Of a DNA stretch of 64,000 bases, positions 49,901-58,604 are shown in pieces. The stretch is taken from assembly GCA_005406025.1 (NCBI GenBank), contig BGZK01002065.1:1-64000 (forward strand), in the 5' to 3' direction. The notes under the pieces are model-generated. The model had not been told where the DNA came from. It did not search any database and saw nothing but the letters and a program-made list of their open reading frames with translations. This DNA comes from Eumeta japonica (taxonomy: Eukaryota > Arthropoda > Insecta > Lepidoptera > Psychidae). The first letter of the stretch is position 1. The number at the start of each line of letters is the position of its first letter. Position numbers and translations under genes: made by a program.

Positions 49901-51408
49901 GTATCAATACAGTAACATCATTTGAATTTTCTTATAAAATAAATATAATAAAATCATATTTATTAATTATACACTAATTATGCATAAAAAGTTTTAGTTT
50001 ATGTGATTAGTCTGTTTCTTTAATCGTTATAATAATTATACAAAAAAGCGCATTTTTTATTTTACAATAATAAGCAGTGTGAAAAAAAGTTTGGTCTACA
50101 TTTATTACAAGGATTCAATGTGGGTATTTTTATTTTTCTTTATATAGTCGAGATTAAAATTTAAAGAATACGATCAATTTTAAATTTTCGGCATACCTCT
50201 TCAATCAGAAAAAAAAGATCACCAAAGAGTATGTCTACTCAGTGAAGTGATAAAAAGACTACACAAAACACAATTAAAATGGTTTTTTTTTCTAAACTAC
50301 AACATAAGTTTTTTCCACAATTTAATTCTATTTCAAAATCATGAACATATGAAGTAGGGAGATGGAGTATTGAGAGAGTAAATGATAAGTAGCCTCCAAG
50401 TAAGTCAAGTTGCTATTAATTTACGAGCCCTAAGGTTACATACACAACTATTTTAATCTTCAAGTTTAGGGCTTATAATTACACTTTTCTTGTATAATAT
50501 CTGTTCACTGACATCAAAATGGTTTATTTTCAAATATGGTTTATATCCATGTTGATTTATATGATTGGAATATTTAGCCTTTCAGTGTTGATAATATTGT
50601 ATGGTAATTCAGAAAAAGATTTCTGGTGAACTGAAAATTACGCCGACAATTTTGTAATGGTTCTCATATAGTTTTTTTGTCCAAATTTGGCAGAAAATAT
50701 CAACATCAAAATGAAATTTTGTTAACTCTTTAAGTTTAGTATTGGTGAAAGAAGTGATTTTAGAAATAATTATTCATTATTTTAGTGTTATAAAGGCGTT
50801 TAAACAAGATTTAAGACTTTACATTATCAGTAGAAAACTCTTCAAATAAAACCTGAAATTGAATGGTTTATCCTATTACGTATACAAAGCTTTTTAAAAC
50901 TTTAATTAATATAGGTAGGTAAATTCAATCATCAATATGTATAATATAATTTATAAACAAGTTAATAAAAATTGTCACAAATTATTCATAATAATAATTA
51001 TTACTCATACATAGTACACAAATAATAAGAAAATGTATGTAATATAATTACAGCTGTGGCAAATAAGTTTGAACTTACGCGAAGAGATGCCGATACAAAA
51101 TATACAAAAACATTGAGCCTGGGACAAATGCCTAGGCACTCCCAGTCACGTAAACAAATATTAGTTCTGGATCGACGCAGACTTATGCTAGATCAATGAA
51201 GAAAAACAACATAGCTACTTTATCCGTATAATAATAATTAGAAATGAAAATTATTAAACAGAAAAGTTTTTGTGTGACAACTTAACTAAATTCTCAAGGT
51301 AAAACTTTTCACTTGCGTGTCGGTTACGAACGAGCTCTATTTTAAAACTAAGTTCATTAAAGTGAATAATTACCCTTCGACGCCGCCAAAATATACGGGA
51401 TCTGTCAT
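29027..51408 (-). CDS. Nagk: N-acetyl-D-glucosamine kinase, seven exons over 22 kb
   Basis: Cytosolic sugar kinase that phosphorylates N-acetylglucosamine on the 6-hydroxyl using ATP, salvaging amino sugars for the UDP-GlcNAc pool. Coding exons: 51374-51408, 40927-41110, 40289-40451, 30952-31041, 30274-30450, 29428-29645 and 29027-29206. They total 1047 nt, 348 residues, close to the usual 344. Every junction is GT-AG and in phase. Visible ASKHA-fold motifs: [15 protein letters not shown] (residues 7-21), TNHW, LSGCEQE (77-83), [10 protein letters not shown] (108-117), GTGSNALL (128-135), [12 protein letters not shown] (145-156) and [12 protein letters not shown] (266-277). LSGCEQE has Glu and Cys where the vertebrate enzyme reads Gly-Asp. 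Introns of 10.3 kb (after exon 1) and 9.2 kb (after exon 3) carry most of the local transposons. Confidence 0.96.
29428..29645 (-). CDS. Nagk: NAGK exon 6
   Basis: A 218-bp exon, acceptor TTATCAG, donor GTTAGT, residues 217-289. It includes [20 protein letters not shown] and [17 protein letters not shown], the adenosine-binding segment. Confidence 0.95.
30274..30450 (-). CDS. Nagk: NAGK exon 5
   Basis: A 177-bp exon, acceptor AACCAG, donor GTAAGC, residues 158-216 plus one base. It reads [37 protein letters not shown] and [11 protein letters not shown]. Confidence 0.95.
30952..31041 (-). CDS. Nagk: NAGK exon 4
   Basis: A 90-bp exon, acceptor TTTCAG, donor GTGAGT. It reads [20 protein letters not shown] then GYLLGDEGG (residues 129-157), the ATP and sugar-binding core. 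Confidence 0.95.
31308..31896. mobile_element. MITE with AACTTCCCGCT ends and an internal CA tract
   Basis: AACTTCCCGCT at 31308-31318 is inverted exactly at 31886-31896. The interior is of a type often seen in insect genomes: alternating CGATTT/TTTTGAAAA blocks, an imperfect (CA)n tract at about 31697-31745, then CATCATGTCAGGGATGATCA. Non-coding. It abuts the RTE-like LINE fragment that starts just to its right, all inside NAGK intron 3. Confidence 0.7.
31905..32194 (+). pseudogene. RTE-like LINE C-terminal region, left half (split by Penelope element)
   Basis: Scattered frames give the familiar run [15 protein letters not shown], then LRWFGH-type, [20 protein letters not shown] and LKKGLN. 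It breaks off at 32194 in the 13-bp target duplication of the Penelope-like element and resumes at 34996. Frameshifts and stops are present. Confidence 0.75.
32230..32498 (-). repeat. Left terminal repeat (PLTR) of the Penelope element, inverted
   Basis: Reverse-complement copy of 34727-34995 with few mismatches. It begins GTAGACGCTTGCCTGCAACA at its outer end. It contains the minus-strand hammerhead at 32410-32456. Confidence 0.93.
32410..32456 (-). ncRNA. Hammerhead ribozyme (left repeat)
   Basis: On the minus strand, the 47-nt segment is identical to that at 34769-34815 and can form all parts of a type I hammerhead: stem I CAATTC/GAATTG, core CTGAGGA, stem II GTGCC/GGCAT around TGGTT, core GAA, stem III ACG/CGT around TA, and cleavage after the A preceding GAATTG. 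It is antisense to the RT gene because the repeat is inverted. Confidence 0.85.
32509..33834 (+). pseudogene. Penelope-like reverse transcriptase, one in-frame stop
   Basis: RT of the Penelope class, related to telomerase RT, which primes reverse transcription on chromosomal DNA ends or nicks. The frame is open to a TGA at 33496-33498 and then continues without shift to 33834. Motifs in order: [16 protein letters not shown] (from about 32941), [11 protein letters not shown] and GEPVRPVV (33150-33220), [15 protein letters not shown] (first catalytic Asp, about 33370-33410), [17 protein letters not shown] (about 33559-33609) and RYVDDI (33661-33678). No ATG is near the start; the frame is open from TTG at 32509, so the true start is unclear. 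Third codon positions are strongly A/T. Confidence 0.9.
33840..34475 (+). pseudogene. Penelope linker and GIY-YIG endonuclease domain
   Basis: After the RT, several frames continue through [15 protein letters not shown] and [19 protein letters not shown] segments, then 34128-34349 is open with [19 protein letters not shown] and the nuclease signature [19 protein letters not shown] (34263-34319). The usual IYIGQT or VYVGQT reads IYIEQT here, a Gly to Glu change. A TGA at 34347-34349 precedes [10 protein letters not shown] and [11 protein letters not shown], the C-terminal part of the domain. The endonuclease would nick target DNA. This copy is inactive as read. Confidence 0.85.
34727..34995 (+). 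repeat. Right terminal repeat (PLTR) of the Penelope element
   Basis: Inverted partner of 32230-32498, ending ...CAGGCAAGCGTCTAC at the target duplication. It lies downstream of the GIY-YIG region in sense orientation and holds the plus-strand hammerhead. Confidence 0.93.
34769..34815 (+). ncRNA. Hammerhead ribozyme (right repeat, sense)
   Basis: Stem I strands CAATTC (34769-34774) and GAATTG (34810-34815) enclose CTGAGGA (34775-34781), stem II GTGCC-TGGTT-GGCAT, GAA, and stem III ACG-TA-CGT, with the cleavage base A at 34809. All invariant core positions of the hammerhead are present; one unpaired U precedes stem II. Flanking TGTC/GACA could extend stem I past an internal loop. Hammerheads in Penelope terminal repeats are a known feature of the class. 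Confidence 0.88.
34996..35190 (+). pseudogene. RTE-like LINE C-terminus, right half
   Basis: Continues the LINE interrupted at 32194: [40 protein letters not shown], then LLENRRES and a stop at 35188-35190. The shared 13 bases at the break are duplicated, so this is the same LINE copy. Confidence 0.75.
35191..36284. other. Unassigned intronic sequence (NAGK intron 3)
   Basis: AT-rich sequence with no recognised gene. A GC-richer stretch at 35905-36075 contains short overlapping open frames that I cannot relate to any family. Confidence 0.5.
36285..36497. mobile_element. hAT MITE with perfect 8-bp target duplication
   Basis: Ends are CAGTGGCGTAACTAG at the left and, reverse-complemented, CAATGGCATAGCTAG at the right. 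TTTACTGG is found directly outside both ends (36277-36284 and 36498-36505), the 8-bp duplication typical of hAT. The 213-bp interior is non-coding. The terminal CAGTGGCGTAACTA is identical to that of the 3.2-kb hAT element at 60159, so the two belong to one family. Confidence 0.9.
36506..38097. other. Unassigned intronic sequence
   Basis: AT-rich DNA with no supported feature. Phrases such as ACTCAAAAACTACAAGATGAGTA at 37176-37203 resemble repeat consensus seen in other insects, but no boundary was found. Confidence 0.4.
38098..39590. repeat. Satellite array, about 164-bp unit, nine copies
   Basis: The marker GA(C/T)GGGG(G)TCCCC recurs at 38237, 38401, 38563, 38724, 38888, 39052, 39216, 39380 and 39544, a spacing of 161-164 bp. 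Each unit has CGACCGCACATTTATTTATT, an AT-rich body and AAACTCTTCGATTTTATT. The leftmost copy (38098-38236) is the most diverged. Variants repeat in order: the units at 38724 and 39380 are essentially alike, which implies a four-unit higher-order period of 656 bp. It lies in NAGK intron 3 and has no coding content. Confidence 0.95.
40080..40205 (-). pseudogene. RTE-like LINE 3' terminus fragment
   Basis: On the minus strand it reads [20 protein letters not shown] then GNRREF, comparable to the end of the LINE at 35060-35190. Similar to 16930-17060. The rest of the interval between the satellite and NAGK exon 3 has no other feature. Confidence 0.45.
40289..40451 (-). CDS. Nagk: NAGK exon 3
   Basis: A 163-bp exon with acceptor CTTCCAG and donor GTAGCC, residues 74-127 plus one base. 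It carries [12 protein letters not shown] and [20 protein letters not shown], including the catalytic-site Asp/Thr region. Confidence 0.95.
40927..41110 (-). CDS. Nagk: NAGK exon 2
   Basis: A 184-bp exon between acceptor TTTTCTAG and donor GTATTC, residues 13-73. It reads [18 protein letters not shown], then [20 protein letters not shown]. The TNHW motif belongs to the sugar-binding half of the N-terminal lobe. Confidence 0.95.
41870..43060 (-). pseudogene. Mariner-family transposase relic
   Basis: Cut-and-paste DDD transposase decayed by stops and shifts, in NAGK intron 1. From 42946 down: [15 protein letters not shown]; then a helix-turn-helix segment [30 protein letters not shown] (the WVPHxLT signature); [11 protein letters not shown] (first catalytic Asp, about 42500); [11 protein letters not shown] (second Asp, about 42220); LLDLAMCDF (third Asp region, about 42120); and the C-terminal [14 protein letters not shown] followed by YFEHKY near 41940. 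ACGAGGGTAATCC near 41870 may be part of a terminal inverted repeat; the right end is unclear. Confidence 0.88.
43061..45827. other. NAGK intron 1, unassigned
   Basis: Mostly AT-rich. Two GC-richer patches (44110-44420 and 44520-44730) have short open frames on both strands with no recognisable protein. A GGAGCTGAACTCC palindrome lies near 45155. No element boundaries found. Confidence 0.4.
45828..45873. repeat. Perfect AT-rich palindrome
   Basis: AAATTTTCTGTAATATGTAT and its reverse complement meet around a TATATA centre, giving about 46 bp of near-perfect inverted repeat that can form a hairpin or cruciform. A short TA tract precedes it. Confidence 0.8.
46010..46628 (+). repeat. Dispersed insect repeat, near-complete copy
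   Basis: Opens with TATTATAAACGTGAGAGTTT and a CTTTAACGGCTGAACAGAATT block and ends in CGGGCGAAAGCTAGTGTAT. These start and end signatures recur in many lepidopteran introns. The interior has loosely repeated CGGAATC/GGATCG words. Non-coding; class not determined. Related fragments are at 28328-28640 and 48690-48960. Confidence 0.5.
46915..46968. repeat. (TA)n microsatellite
   Basis: About 25 TA units in NAGK intron 1, with AT-rich inverted words on both sides (ATACTTCAT/ATGAAGTAT). Confidence 0.95.
48690..48960 (-). repeat. Dispersed insect repeat, fragment
   Basis: CAGCTTCACTCGACTAGGAAAAATAAATTCC and repeated CGATACTGATCTTG / CGATACCGATTTTG words resemble the copy at 28328-28640 in the same orientation. 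Diverged. The rest of this intron, up to 51373, is AT-rich with no supported feature. Confidence 0.35.
51374..51408 (-). CDS. Nagk: NAGK exon 1 (35-nt coding start)
   Basis: Encodes [11 protein letters not shown] plus two bases of a Gly codon, then the donor GTAATT. The first base of the exon at 40927-41110 completes the codon, giving the phosphate-binding loop GGVEGGATH. It is tiny and 10 kb away from exon 2, but motif and phase both fit. Confidence 0.9.
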
Positions 51409-53509
51409 GTTGCAAGATTATCTTATTTATTAAAAATATTATTAAACACTATTTGAACTTGTGTGTGTCGGTGAAATTATATCACAAAAATTTACAATAA
51501 CCTTCTCCTTACACCAGTCAGCAATTGACTAAAAAAAATATATCAACTCGTCAGTGTTGTCAGCACTTGAAATTTTTTCCCTCAAGAGTCACTTTCAAAA
51601 ACCCACAACTACGGATATAATCCCCATAAATTAATACATTGGAAATGGGAAGTCATTCAAAATAGTATGTGTTTTTGCTTGTATATAAATTTCTAGAGTT
51701 TTGTAAATTTATTGCAATATATACAATAGAAGACAAAAATAAGGTTCCTCTTTTTTTCCACATTCTAATTTTATTGGATAAGTTGTTATTGAACAACCTT
51801 TAAGGTTGTATAAAAAAACTTATAAAAATTGTTCCTTAAAACTTTAAAAACATTAAAGTATTCTAATAATATTTATTACTTAATTTTTAAAAGTACTTCA
51901 TTATTTTTAATGCCAAATAGCAAATTTATATATTGTACAAACACATTGAAAAAGTAAGGCAACTGGATGTACGTACCTAGAATTGAAATTTTAATCATTC
52001 TGTCAATTATTATATCTCTTATTCTTCGAATTTAGAAATCGGATCCTTAGTCTTCGAAACGAAACGTAATAATGATATTAACGTTCAGTCCATTAGACAC
52101 CTTACGTGCTAATAATAAGCTGATTTTGTTTTGACAATAAAAAATGATAAAGGTAAATGGCCGTTCGCACCATATAATAAAGCAACAAAATAAGGTTTAT
52201 TCATGTTAAACCAAATATAGTAAGCACAAAGTTGATTTCACCATATTATTAGTGGTATTTTATGTCTGTTATAAACAAATTACTTCATGGAATCATTCGG
52301 GCAGACCTGCGCGTATGAAGTTATCCGACTACCTTTACTTTTTTTGATGTATTTGTAAAAATTTATCCGTGATAATGCGATCGTTATCAATTTCAGTATT
52401 TCTTTAAAAGTCATGTATTTTGTAAATAAATCTGTTTAGCATTGCTTAAAAAGGATTGAAATTTATGCATGAGACTTGTTGTTGCAATGTATATCTTGCC
52501 ATCATCAAGTACTGTAACATTTTGGGAGCGAATTTATCTTCTATTTGGTGTATGAAGTTGTTTGCTGCTTGATTTGAAATGTTAAAATAACATTGCACTT
52601 GAATATATCATAAGTGCTTTTGTAAATCTACTATCATTTACTCCCAACTTCATTGGCTTTCGAATTATTAAAACCCATTACTACAATGATTTTATAATTT
52701 TTTGACTATAAGAAATTCCAGTATCCCCAAGTAATAAAGCCTGCATTTCATTTTCATACTAACATTTGATTCAGTTTTGTCCTTACCGAAACTATAACTG
52801 GTATTAGAACCAAAATTGAAAATTATATAATCGACAGCCAAAATTAAGAACGGAACTGGAGCTTAAATGGAATGTGTGACCAAAATTAGAATCCATAGCA
52901 CAACTGGGATCAGGTTAGCTGTTAAAATTAAAATGGAAGGAAGAATAATACATAATGAGACATTTTAATAATAATATTTACCAATGTGGTAGATAATATT
53001 GCGTTGCAGATGTAGCTCTCGTCTGGTTTTGGTATCCAAGATTCTATATTAAAAACAGCAGCGCCGAGTCTATATTTTATTAATCAGTTTCTCAATTATC
53101 TCTTCACGTGTTTTCAAGTAATTCACTATGATACTTTGTGTTATTGTACATTCAATTATCGCGTTTTTTATTATCGAGGTCCGCGCTCCTGGGTAGGAGC
53201 TCTTATCAACTTTTTCTTTTCTCAAACTGTTTTTTTTGTTTGTCGCCCTAACTAACCTTTTATTACCAAAAAATGTAACCAAAATTTAAAGTGATAACCC
53301 ATATTTTCGGGACTAAGCACGGAGGCCGAATGCCTCACATGCCACCTACACATAACCCAGTTATTGTAATATTAATAAAAAATTAAAGTGATCAGCTATA
53401 AGACGATTTGTAACATCAACAGGAAGAGAACGTGGGCTACATGATGAAAGAGAAATTGCAGCACAACCGAATATTGCTACGAATTTTTAAATTTTCATTT
53501 TTATTTGTT

Positions 53510-53512
<3 letters not shown>
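51409..53512. other. Upstream of NAGK, no further gene seen
   Basis: Region 5' of the NAGK start. A promoter must lie near or within it but no TATA or initiator could be fixed. Around 52760-52930 repeated GGAACTGGAGC/ATTAGAACC words may be a degraded dispersed repeat. Confidence 0.4.

Positions 53513-53566
<54 letters not shown>
53513..53566. repeat. (TA)n microsatellite
   Basis: About 27 TA units; the open frame across it (Ile/Tyr repeats) is an artefact of the repeat. Confidence 0.95.
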
Positions 53567-53569
<3 letters not shown>

Positions 53570-55241
53570 TACAAATATTTAATATACATTACCATCTGCA
53601 TTTTTTGCGTTATAAAAATATTTTTTTATAAGCTTATATTTCCTTCTATGTCTAAGGGAGAAACTCCCAATTTGGTAACACTAGCTAAATGCGCAATGTT
53701 GCCATTATTGTTTTTTACCATCTACATAAATCTGTAATATTTTTAGAAATAGCAAAAAGAAAACCTTTTTTCTAATGCGTTGACAATCTTCCATTGCTAA
53801 TTTTTTTTATCCTTTTGAACTGTTACAATTGTACGGTTTATTACCGACTTAACCGGTATGTATACCAATATACAGCCATTGATAACTATTTTTCAACAAT
53901 TATTTAATGGTATCGATGAAAACTAGTGAGAGATGTGGCAAGAATTAGAATAAGTTATTTTAGTTATTGGTTATTATAATTAATTGATGATTATTGTTTA
54001 TTATTGTCAGTGAATTATTTCCATTTTACGCATATATGTTTGATTATGTAAGTTTTGGGTAATTTACGTTTATTATAGTATGCTTCTCTATTGATTTTGT
54101 TACATTCTAGCGCCAACTACATAAACTCTTTCAATTAAGGCGCTCCCGGTAATTGAACTTACATTTTTGAAGATGAAAAAAGAGTCTTTATAAACAAGTT
54201 ATAACGCCAATTTTTTTACATTTATTTCTTTAATCCTTTATTTAGATTTCTACTAAAGCAAAAACACGATTTTAGAATATTTTCTCGATCATTTTTTGTT
54301 TTACAAACTACCCTTTCTAACAGACTTAAATCGAAATATCTTTAAACCAATATTAAATATCATCATAGAATTTACTTTGTTAAATAGCTATTAAGTAAAT
54401 CTAGGTTTTGCAAAGCGATTTTTCGATATATGATATATGTCATTCATAATCATTCATTTTAAATATTCTCAATATGCGCTCGGCCTTTCGCATCTGCGGA
54501 GCGCAGTCAGTCAGCCCATGACCATTGTCAACGACGGACTAGTGCTTCTTTGTTCGTGCGATCGTGCGTAAATATTGTATTGAAACTCTTAAAATTGATA
54601 TGGGTAACCACAGTAAAAAAAAATGAAAAGAGGGAACGCTTACATGCCCTAAAAGAACACACAAAAAATGAGAGAAAAAGACGGTGAGTTATGAAGTACT
54701 AAAGTTATTTATACATTATAAAAAGTTATGTTAAATATTATCTATTGTAAAATTATTAGATGTACACTGAGAAATAATAACTATATGAATTGACGAATAT
54801 CGATGTACATACATATTTTTTGCCCGCTAGGACTAAATAACCTGTGATGGGATTTTTACCGTGATGAGCTGCGTAATGCCAAACTCCATCAACGAGTCTA
54901 AGCAATTATTACGTGGAAAACACTAACAACGAGCTGCACTATAATTCTTACAATTTACTTTACGTTTTAGTTATGCTTTTATCCATAAATTTGTAACAAT
55001 TGCCTCATAAAATTTCGAAATTTATTATAGAAAAAGCAAAATAAAATGTAAAACATATCGTAATCGGAGCGACTATAGAAATGTTAACAGGTACACAAAA
55101 ATCAATGGTGAAATAAAGTATAATTAAAACGTAAAACGTCTGATAGTATACAAAATTTTCATGATTTTCAAAAACCTTTTTTTGTTTAAAAATGAACTCT
55201 ATTTGTCATTTGTTATTACTTTTTTTTTGTTTAAATTTTAG

Positions 55242-55349
55242 AGCAGTAAATAATTCTCGTATTGACGATTCTGAGACAGCAGTTACACTTTCAACACCAG
55301 TTAATCAACCCTCGCTAAATACAATAGCTTTCCAGAAAACAAATTTTGA
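55242..55349 (+). CDS. Transposon exon 2 (duplicate A)
   Basis: A 108-bp, phase 2/2 exon reading AVNNSRIDDSETAVTLSTPV and on to QKTNFE. It is similar in length, phase, sequence and donor (GTATGTATCAGTAAGC) to exon 3, so the pair arose by exon duplication. Confidence 0.6.
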
Positions 55350-55554
55350 GTATGTATCAGTAAGCAATAGAAAATTTAATTCTAAAAATAACCTTAACCT
55401 ACTGCAATGTACATTTGAAATTTATAGTGGCCCTGTAAAATAAAAAAAATATATAAAAGTAAAAGAGTTCGTAACAAAAATTATCTTATGCTTATAAATG
55501 TTCTCTATTTTGCTATTGAATTTATATACCTAAATGTTTTTGTTTTAATTTTAG

Positions 55555-55662
55555 AGCACTAACGGATTGTCACAGTGACAGTTCTAAGACAGCACTTACA
55601 CTCTTAACACCAGTTAATGAATCCTGGGTAGATAAAACTGATGTCCAGCAAACATCAATTGG
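55555..55662 (+). CDS. Transposon exon 3 (duplicate B)
   Basis: A 108-bp, phase 2/2 exon reading ALTDCHSDSSKTALTLLTPV and on to QQTSIG, with the donor GTATGTATTAGTAAGC. It joins in phase to the exon starting at 56259 (KTAEVLPYSVE). Confidence 0.6.
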
Positions 55663-57806
55663 GTATGTATTAGTAAGCATGTAAGTAGGTCATCAATTAA
55701 AAATATAATTCCGGAATTCTAGGTTGTAATAAAATGTATGATTAATACAGAAAAGCAAAAGAAGTATGTAGCAAATCGTAGCAAAGGCAATTCAATAGTC
55801 ACTGCGCCCCTCCTAGGATAACGGCTTGATGAGAAATAGATAGGTTTTGAATTGAAAAATTCCAATCCTGGAATCTTTAATTTACATATTTTATAAATAA
55901 CAATTTATTTTTTTTATGTATGTGACAACCATACTTACCTACTGCAATGTTGATTTAAAATTCGTAACAACCCTGTAAAATAAATCAATCTTAATTACAA
56001 ATAGATTTGAATTGCGAACTTCATGACAATCTAGTCCCTTGTTTATTAAAAACAATCTTAATTAGTATTATAAATTGCAAATTTTGACATCTTTATCAAT
56101 GATTGGAAATTTTAAACCGATTTGGACTATGGATTCAACCCGCTCCACTTCCATCAGTAATACATAAGCTAAACTACTATTTTCAATTAGACACCGTCGA
56201 AACCTAACTCAGTCGAAACCTAATGTCGATTTAATAGTTTGATTTTAATATGTTTCAGAAAAACCGCTGAAGTTTTACCTTATTCTGTTGAAACCGAATG
56301 TCAAGAAAATATATTCATACCAATACAGGGTCGAAGACTTGTAGATATTGTATACTTTACTCAGCAGCTTCAAAAAATATCTAGTCATAATTCATTATTC
56401 AATTGCAGTTTAAGAAACATGTCACTTATTGGGGAGAAAAGAATTGGTTTGATTAGCAAATTTAAATATAAATGTAACATGTGTAATAAAGACTTTATTA
56501 TCAAAAGTGAAGATCCAACAAGTAAAAACAACATTGATGCGAATTTGGCTGCGGTTACAGGAATCACTTCTGCAGGTATAGGCTGGTCGCAATTTCAGGA
56601 AATAACAGCATGTATGGATGTACCTGTATTTACAGAAAAAACATATGGCAAAATTCAAGATCTTGTATATGAAAAAATGGGAAGAAACAGCTATTGAATC
56701 TACTGAAAAGGCTGCTAAACGCGAGCGGGATGCAGCGATAGCAGAAGGGAGAATTAGCAAAGAGGGTATACCTATCATTGATGTATATGCCGATGCCTGT
56801 TGGTCGTCACGGTCTTACGGCAATAACTATAGAGCATTGTCCGGCGCCGCAGCAATTGTGGGTCGCAGATTTGGTGAGGTGTTATTTATAGGAATTAAGA
56901 ACAAATATTGCCTCGTATGTGCTCGGGCAGAGAAGAAGCAAGTTTTGGCACCAGAACACGCTTGTTACAAAAATTATACGGGTTCATCTAGTGGTATGGA
57001 GGCTGAAATAATTTGTCAAGGATTTGAAACATCTGTGCAAATGTACAATCTTATCTTCGGAAGGTTGATTGCAGATGGCGATTCCGCTACATACGCAAAA
57101 ATATTAGCACGTAATCCTTACTTAAATCATACAGTCATAAAGATAGAATGCAGGAACCATGTCTTGCGTAATATGTGTAATAAAATGAGAGCTATAACCA
57201 AAGAAACGAAATATCCATTAGCGTATAGAAAAACTTTAACAGAAGTAAAGATTATGAGTATCCGTAAAGTTGTGATTGCCTCAATAAAAAAGTACAAATT
57301 AGAAAATGACAAAACAAACACAAAATTTAGGAAGGAAATACAAAACTCGATTTATCATGCTTTCGGTAATCACCAAAATTGTAAGGATTATTACTGTTCC
57401 AAAGAAAAAGTGGCACAGAACAATATGGAAATAGAGAACACTATGTTCTGGTTTAGGCTAAAGGCAATTATTGGATCAGTTCTTTCTAAATCAGAAAGTT
57501 TGCTTGAGGACGTAGATACTAATGTAGTAGAGCGCTTTAACAGTGTGGTAGCAAAGATTGTTGGAGGAAAAAGAATCAATTTCTCACTCCGCCGAGGCTA
57601 CCGCGCACGTTGTTCTGCTGCAGTGTTATCATTCAATAATCCTCATCCAAGACATACGCTTCACAAGAAAATCTTAGGACAAAGTCCAAAAGCATATTAA
57701 AAAATTGAAATACAACGATTAAAAAAAGGGAAAAAATAAAACTAAGCCTCATAAGAAAAACAGAACATTAAGAAAAGAGGGTATAGTTCAACATGATTAT
57801 GGTGCA

Positions 57807-58265
57807 ATGAGTACTACACCTGATATGACAAAAAATGAATTAAATATAGCAAAGGAATTGTTTCTTCTAAATTTAAAGCAGTTAACTTCAGACAAGGAGA
57901 AAATACAACAATCTACATCAAATCAGAGGAACAGCAACGATTGGATAGAACTAAGGAAGAACATGATCACAGCATCAAATTTTGGGACAGTGGTAAAAAG
58001 AAGAGAGACTAGCAGCAAAGCTAAGTTAGTGCAAAATATTTTATATAAATCTAATCTGAGAAATATAGCTGCAATTGCCCATGGCGTGGAAAATGAAGAA
58101 CTAGCCTTGCAGCAACTTGCAATGCAAGAAAAAGTGACAATTGAACCCTGCGGGTTGTTTGTGGATAACGAATACCTTTTTGTTGGCGCCACGCCTGATG
58201 GTCTAATAAACCAAGACACAATAGTGGAAGTTAAGTGTCCCATAGTGGCTTTCAAAAAGGTTTAG
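57807..58265 (+). pseudogene. YqaJ-like PD-(D/E)XK exonuclease domain
   Basis: Phage lambda-type exonuclease fold, the class that resects double-stranded DNA ends. Visible: IELRKNMITASNFGTVV (Arg/Ser motif I), HGVENEELALQQL, GATPDGLI (Asp of the catalytic centre) and EVKCP (E-x-K). The frame breaks at 58252-58265 and continues in others: GLENAIKENKIQIW, then NWYHQIQGQLHVT with the Gln of motif III. It follows the transposase by about 100 bp that include stops, so it may once have been one fused protein. Confidence 0.85.
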
Positions 58266-58604
58266 AAAATGCTATAAAAGAAAACAAGATACAGATATGG
58301 AGATATGACAAAAAGGGAACTTGATTATAAACAAAACAGCAACTGGTACCACCAGATTCAAGGACAACTCCACGTGACGCGTAGAAAAGGTGCTTGTTTG
58401 CTGTGTGGAGTGGTGAAAACAAACCACTTAAACCACAATAATAGAAAAAGATGATCGTTTTGGGAGGAAAAGATGAAAGATAAAATATTGTCATTTTATA
58501 CGGACTGGCTATTGCCAGAAATAGTTGATTCTCGTCGAGCTCGGGGAATGCCGTTGAGAGAAAATGAATGTCAATTAGTAAAACTACTGATACTTCATCT
58601 GACG

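Larger units (their letters stand above)
54600..58600 (+). pseudogene. Transposase (Mutator-like/Kolobok-like DDE) plus YqaJ exonuclease, broken
   Basis: Exon 1 54600-54683 (MGNHSKK, then an A-run frameshift), exons 2 and 3 at 55242-55349 and 55555-55662, exon 4 from 56259. All three introns are phase 2 with GT-AG ends. Exon 4 reads RNMSLIGEKRIGLISKFKYK, a CX2C pair (CNMCNKDF), then after a shift in an A-run near 56676 the transposase core: IIDVYADACWSSRSYGNNYR (first Asp), RLIADGDSATY (second Asp), ECRNHVLRN (CxxH motif), VDTNVVERFNS (catalytic Glu region), ending ILGQSPKAY and TAA at 57698. The YqaJ nuclease follows at 57807: LRKNMITASNFGTVVK, HGVENEELALQQL, FVGATPDGLI and VEVKCP (the PD-ExK centre), then after another shift NWYHQIQGQLHVTRRKGAC and FWEEKMKDKILSFYTDW to about 58590. 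Homologous pairings of this transposase with YqaJ are common in arthropods. Confidence 0.85.

Noticed and set aside
53432..53737. Open frame of 101 codons
   Set aside because: Consists largely of Tyr-Ile repeats from a (TA)n tract.
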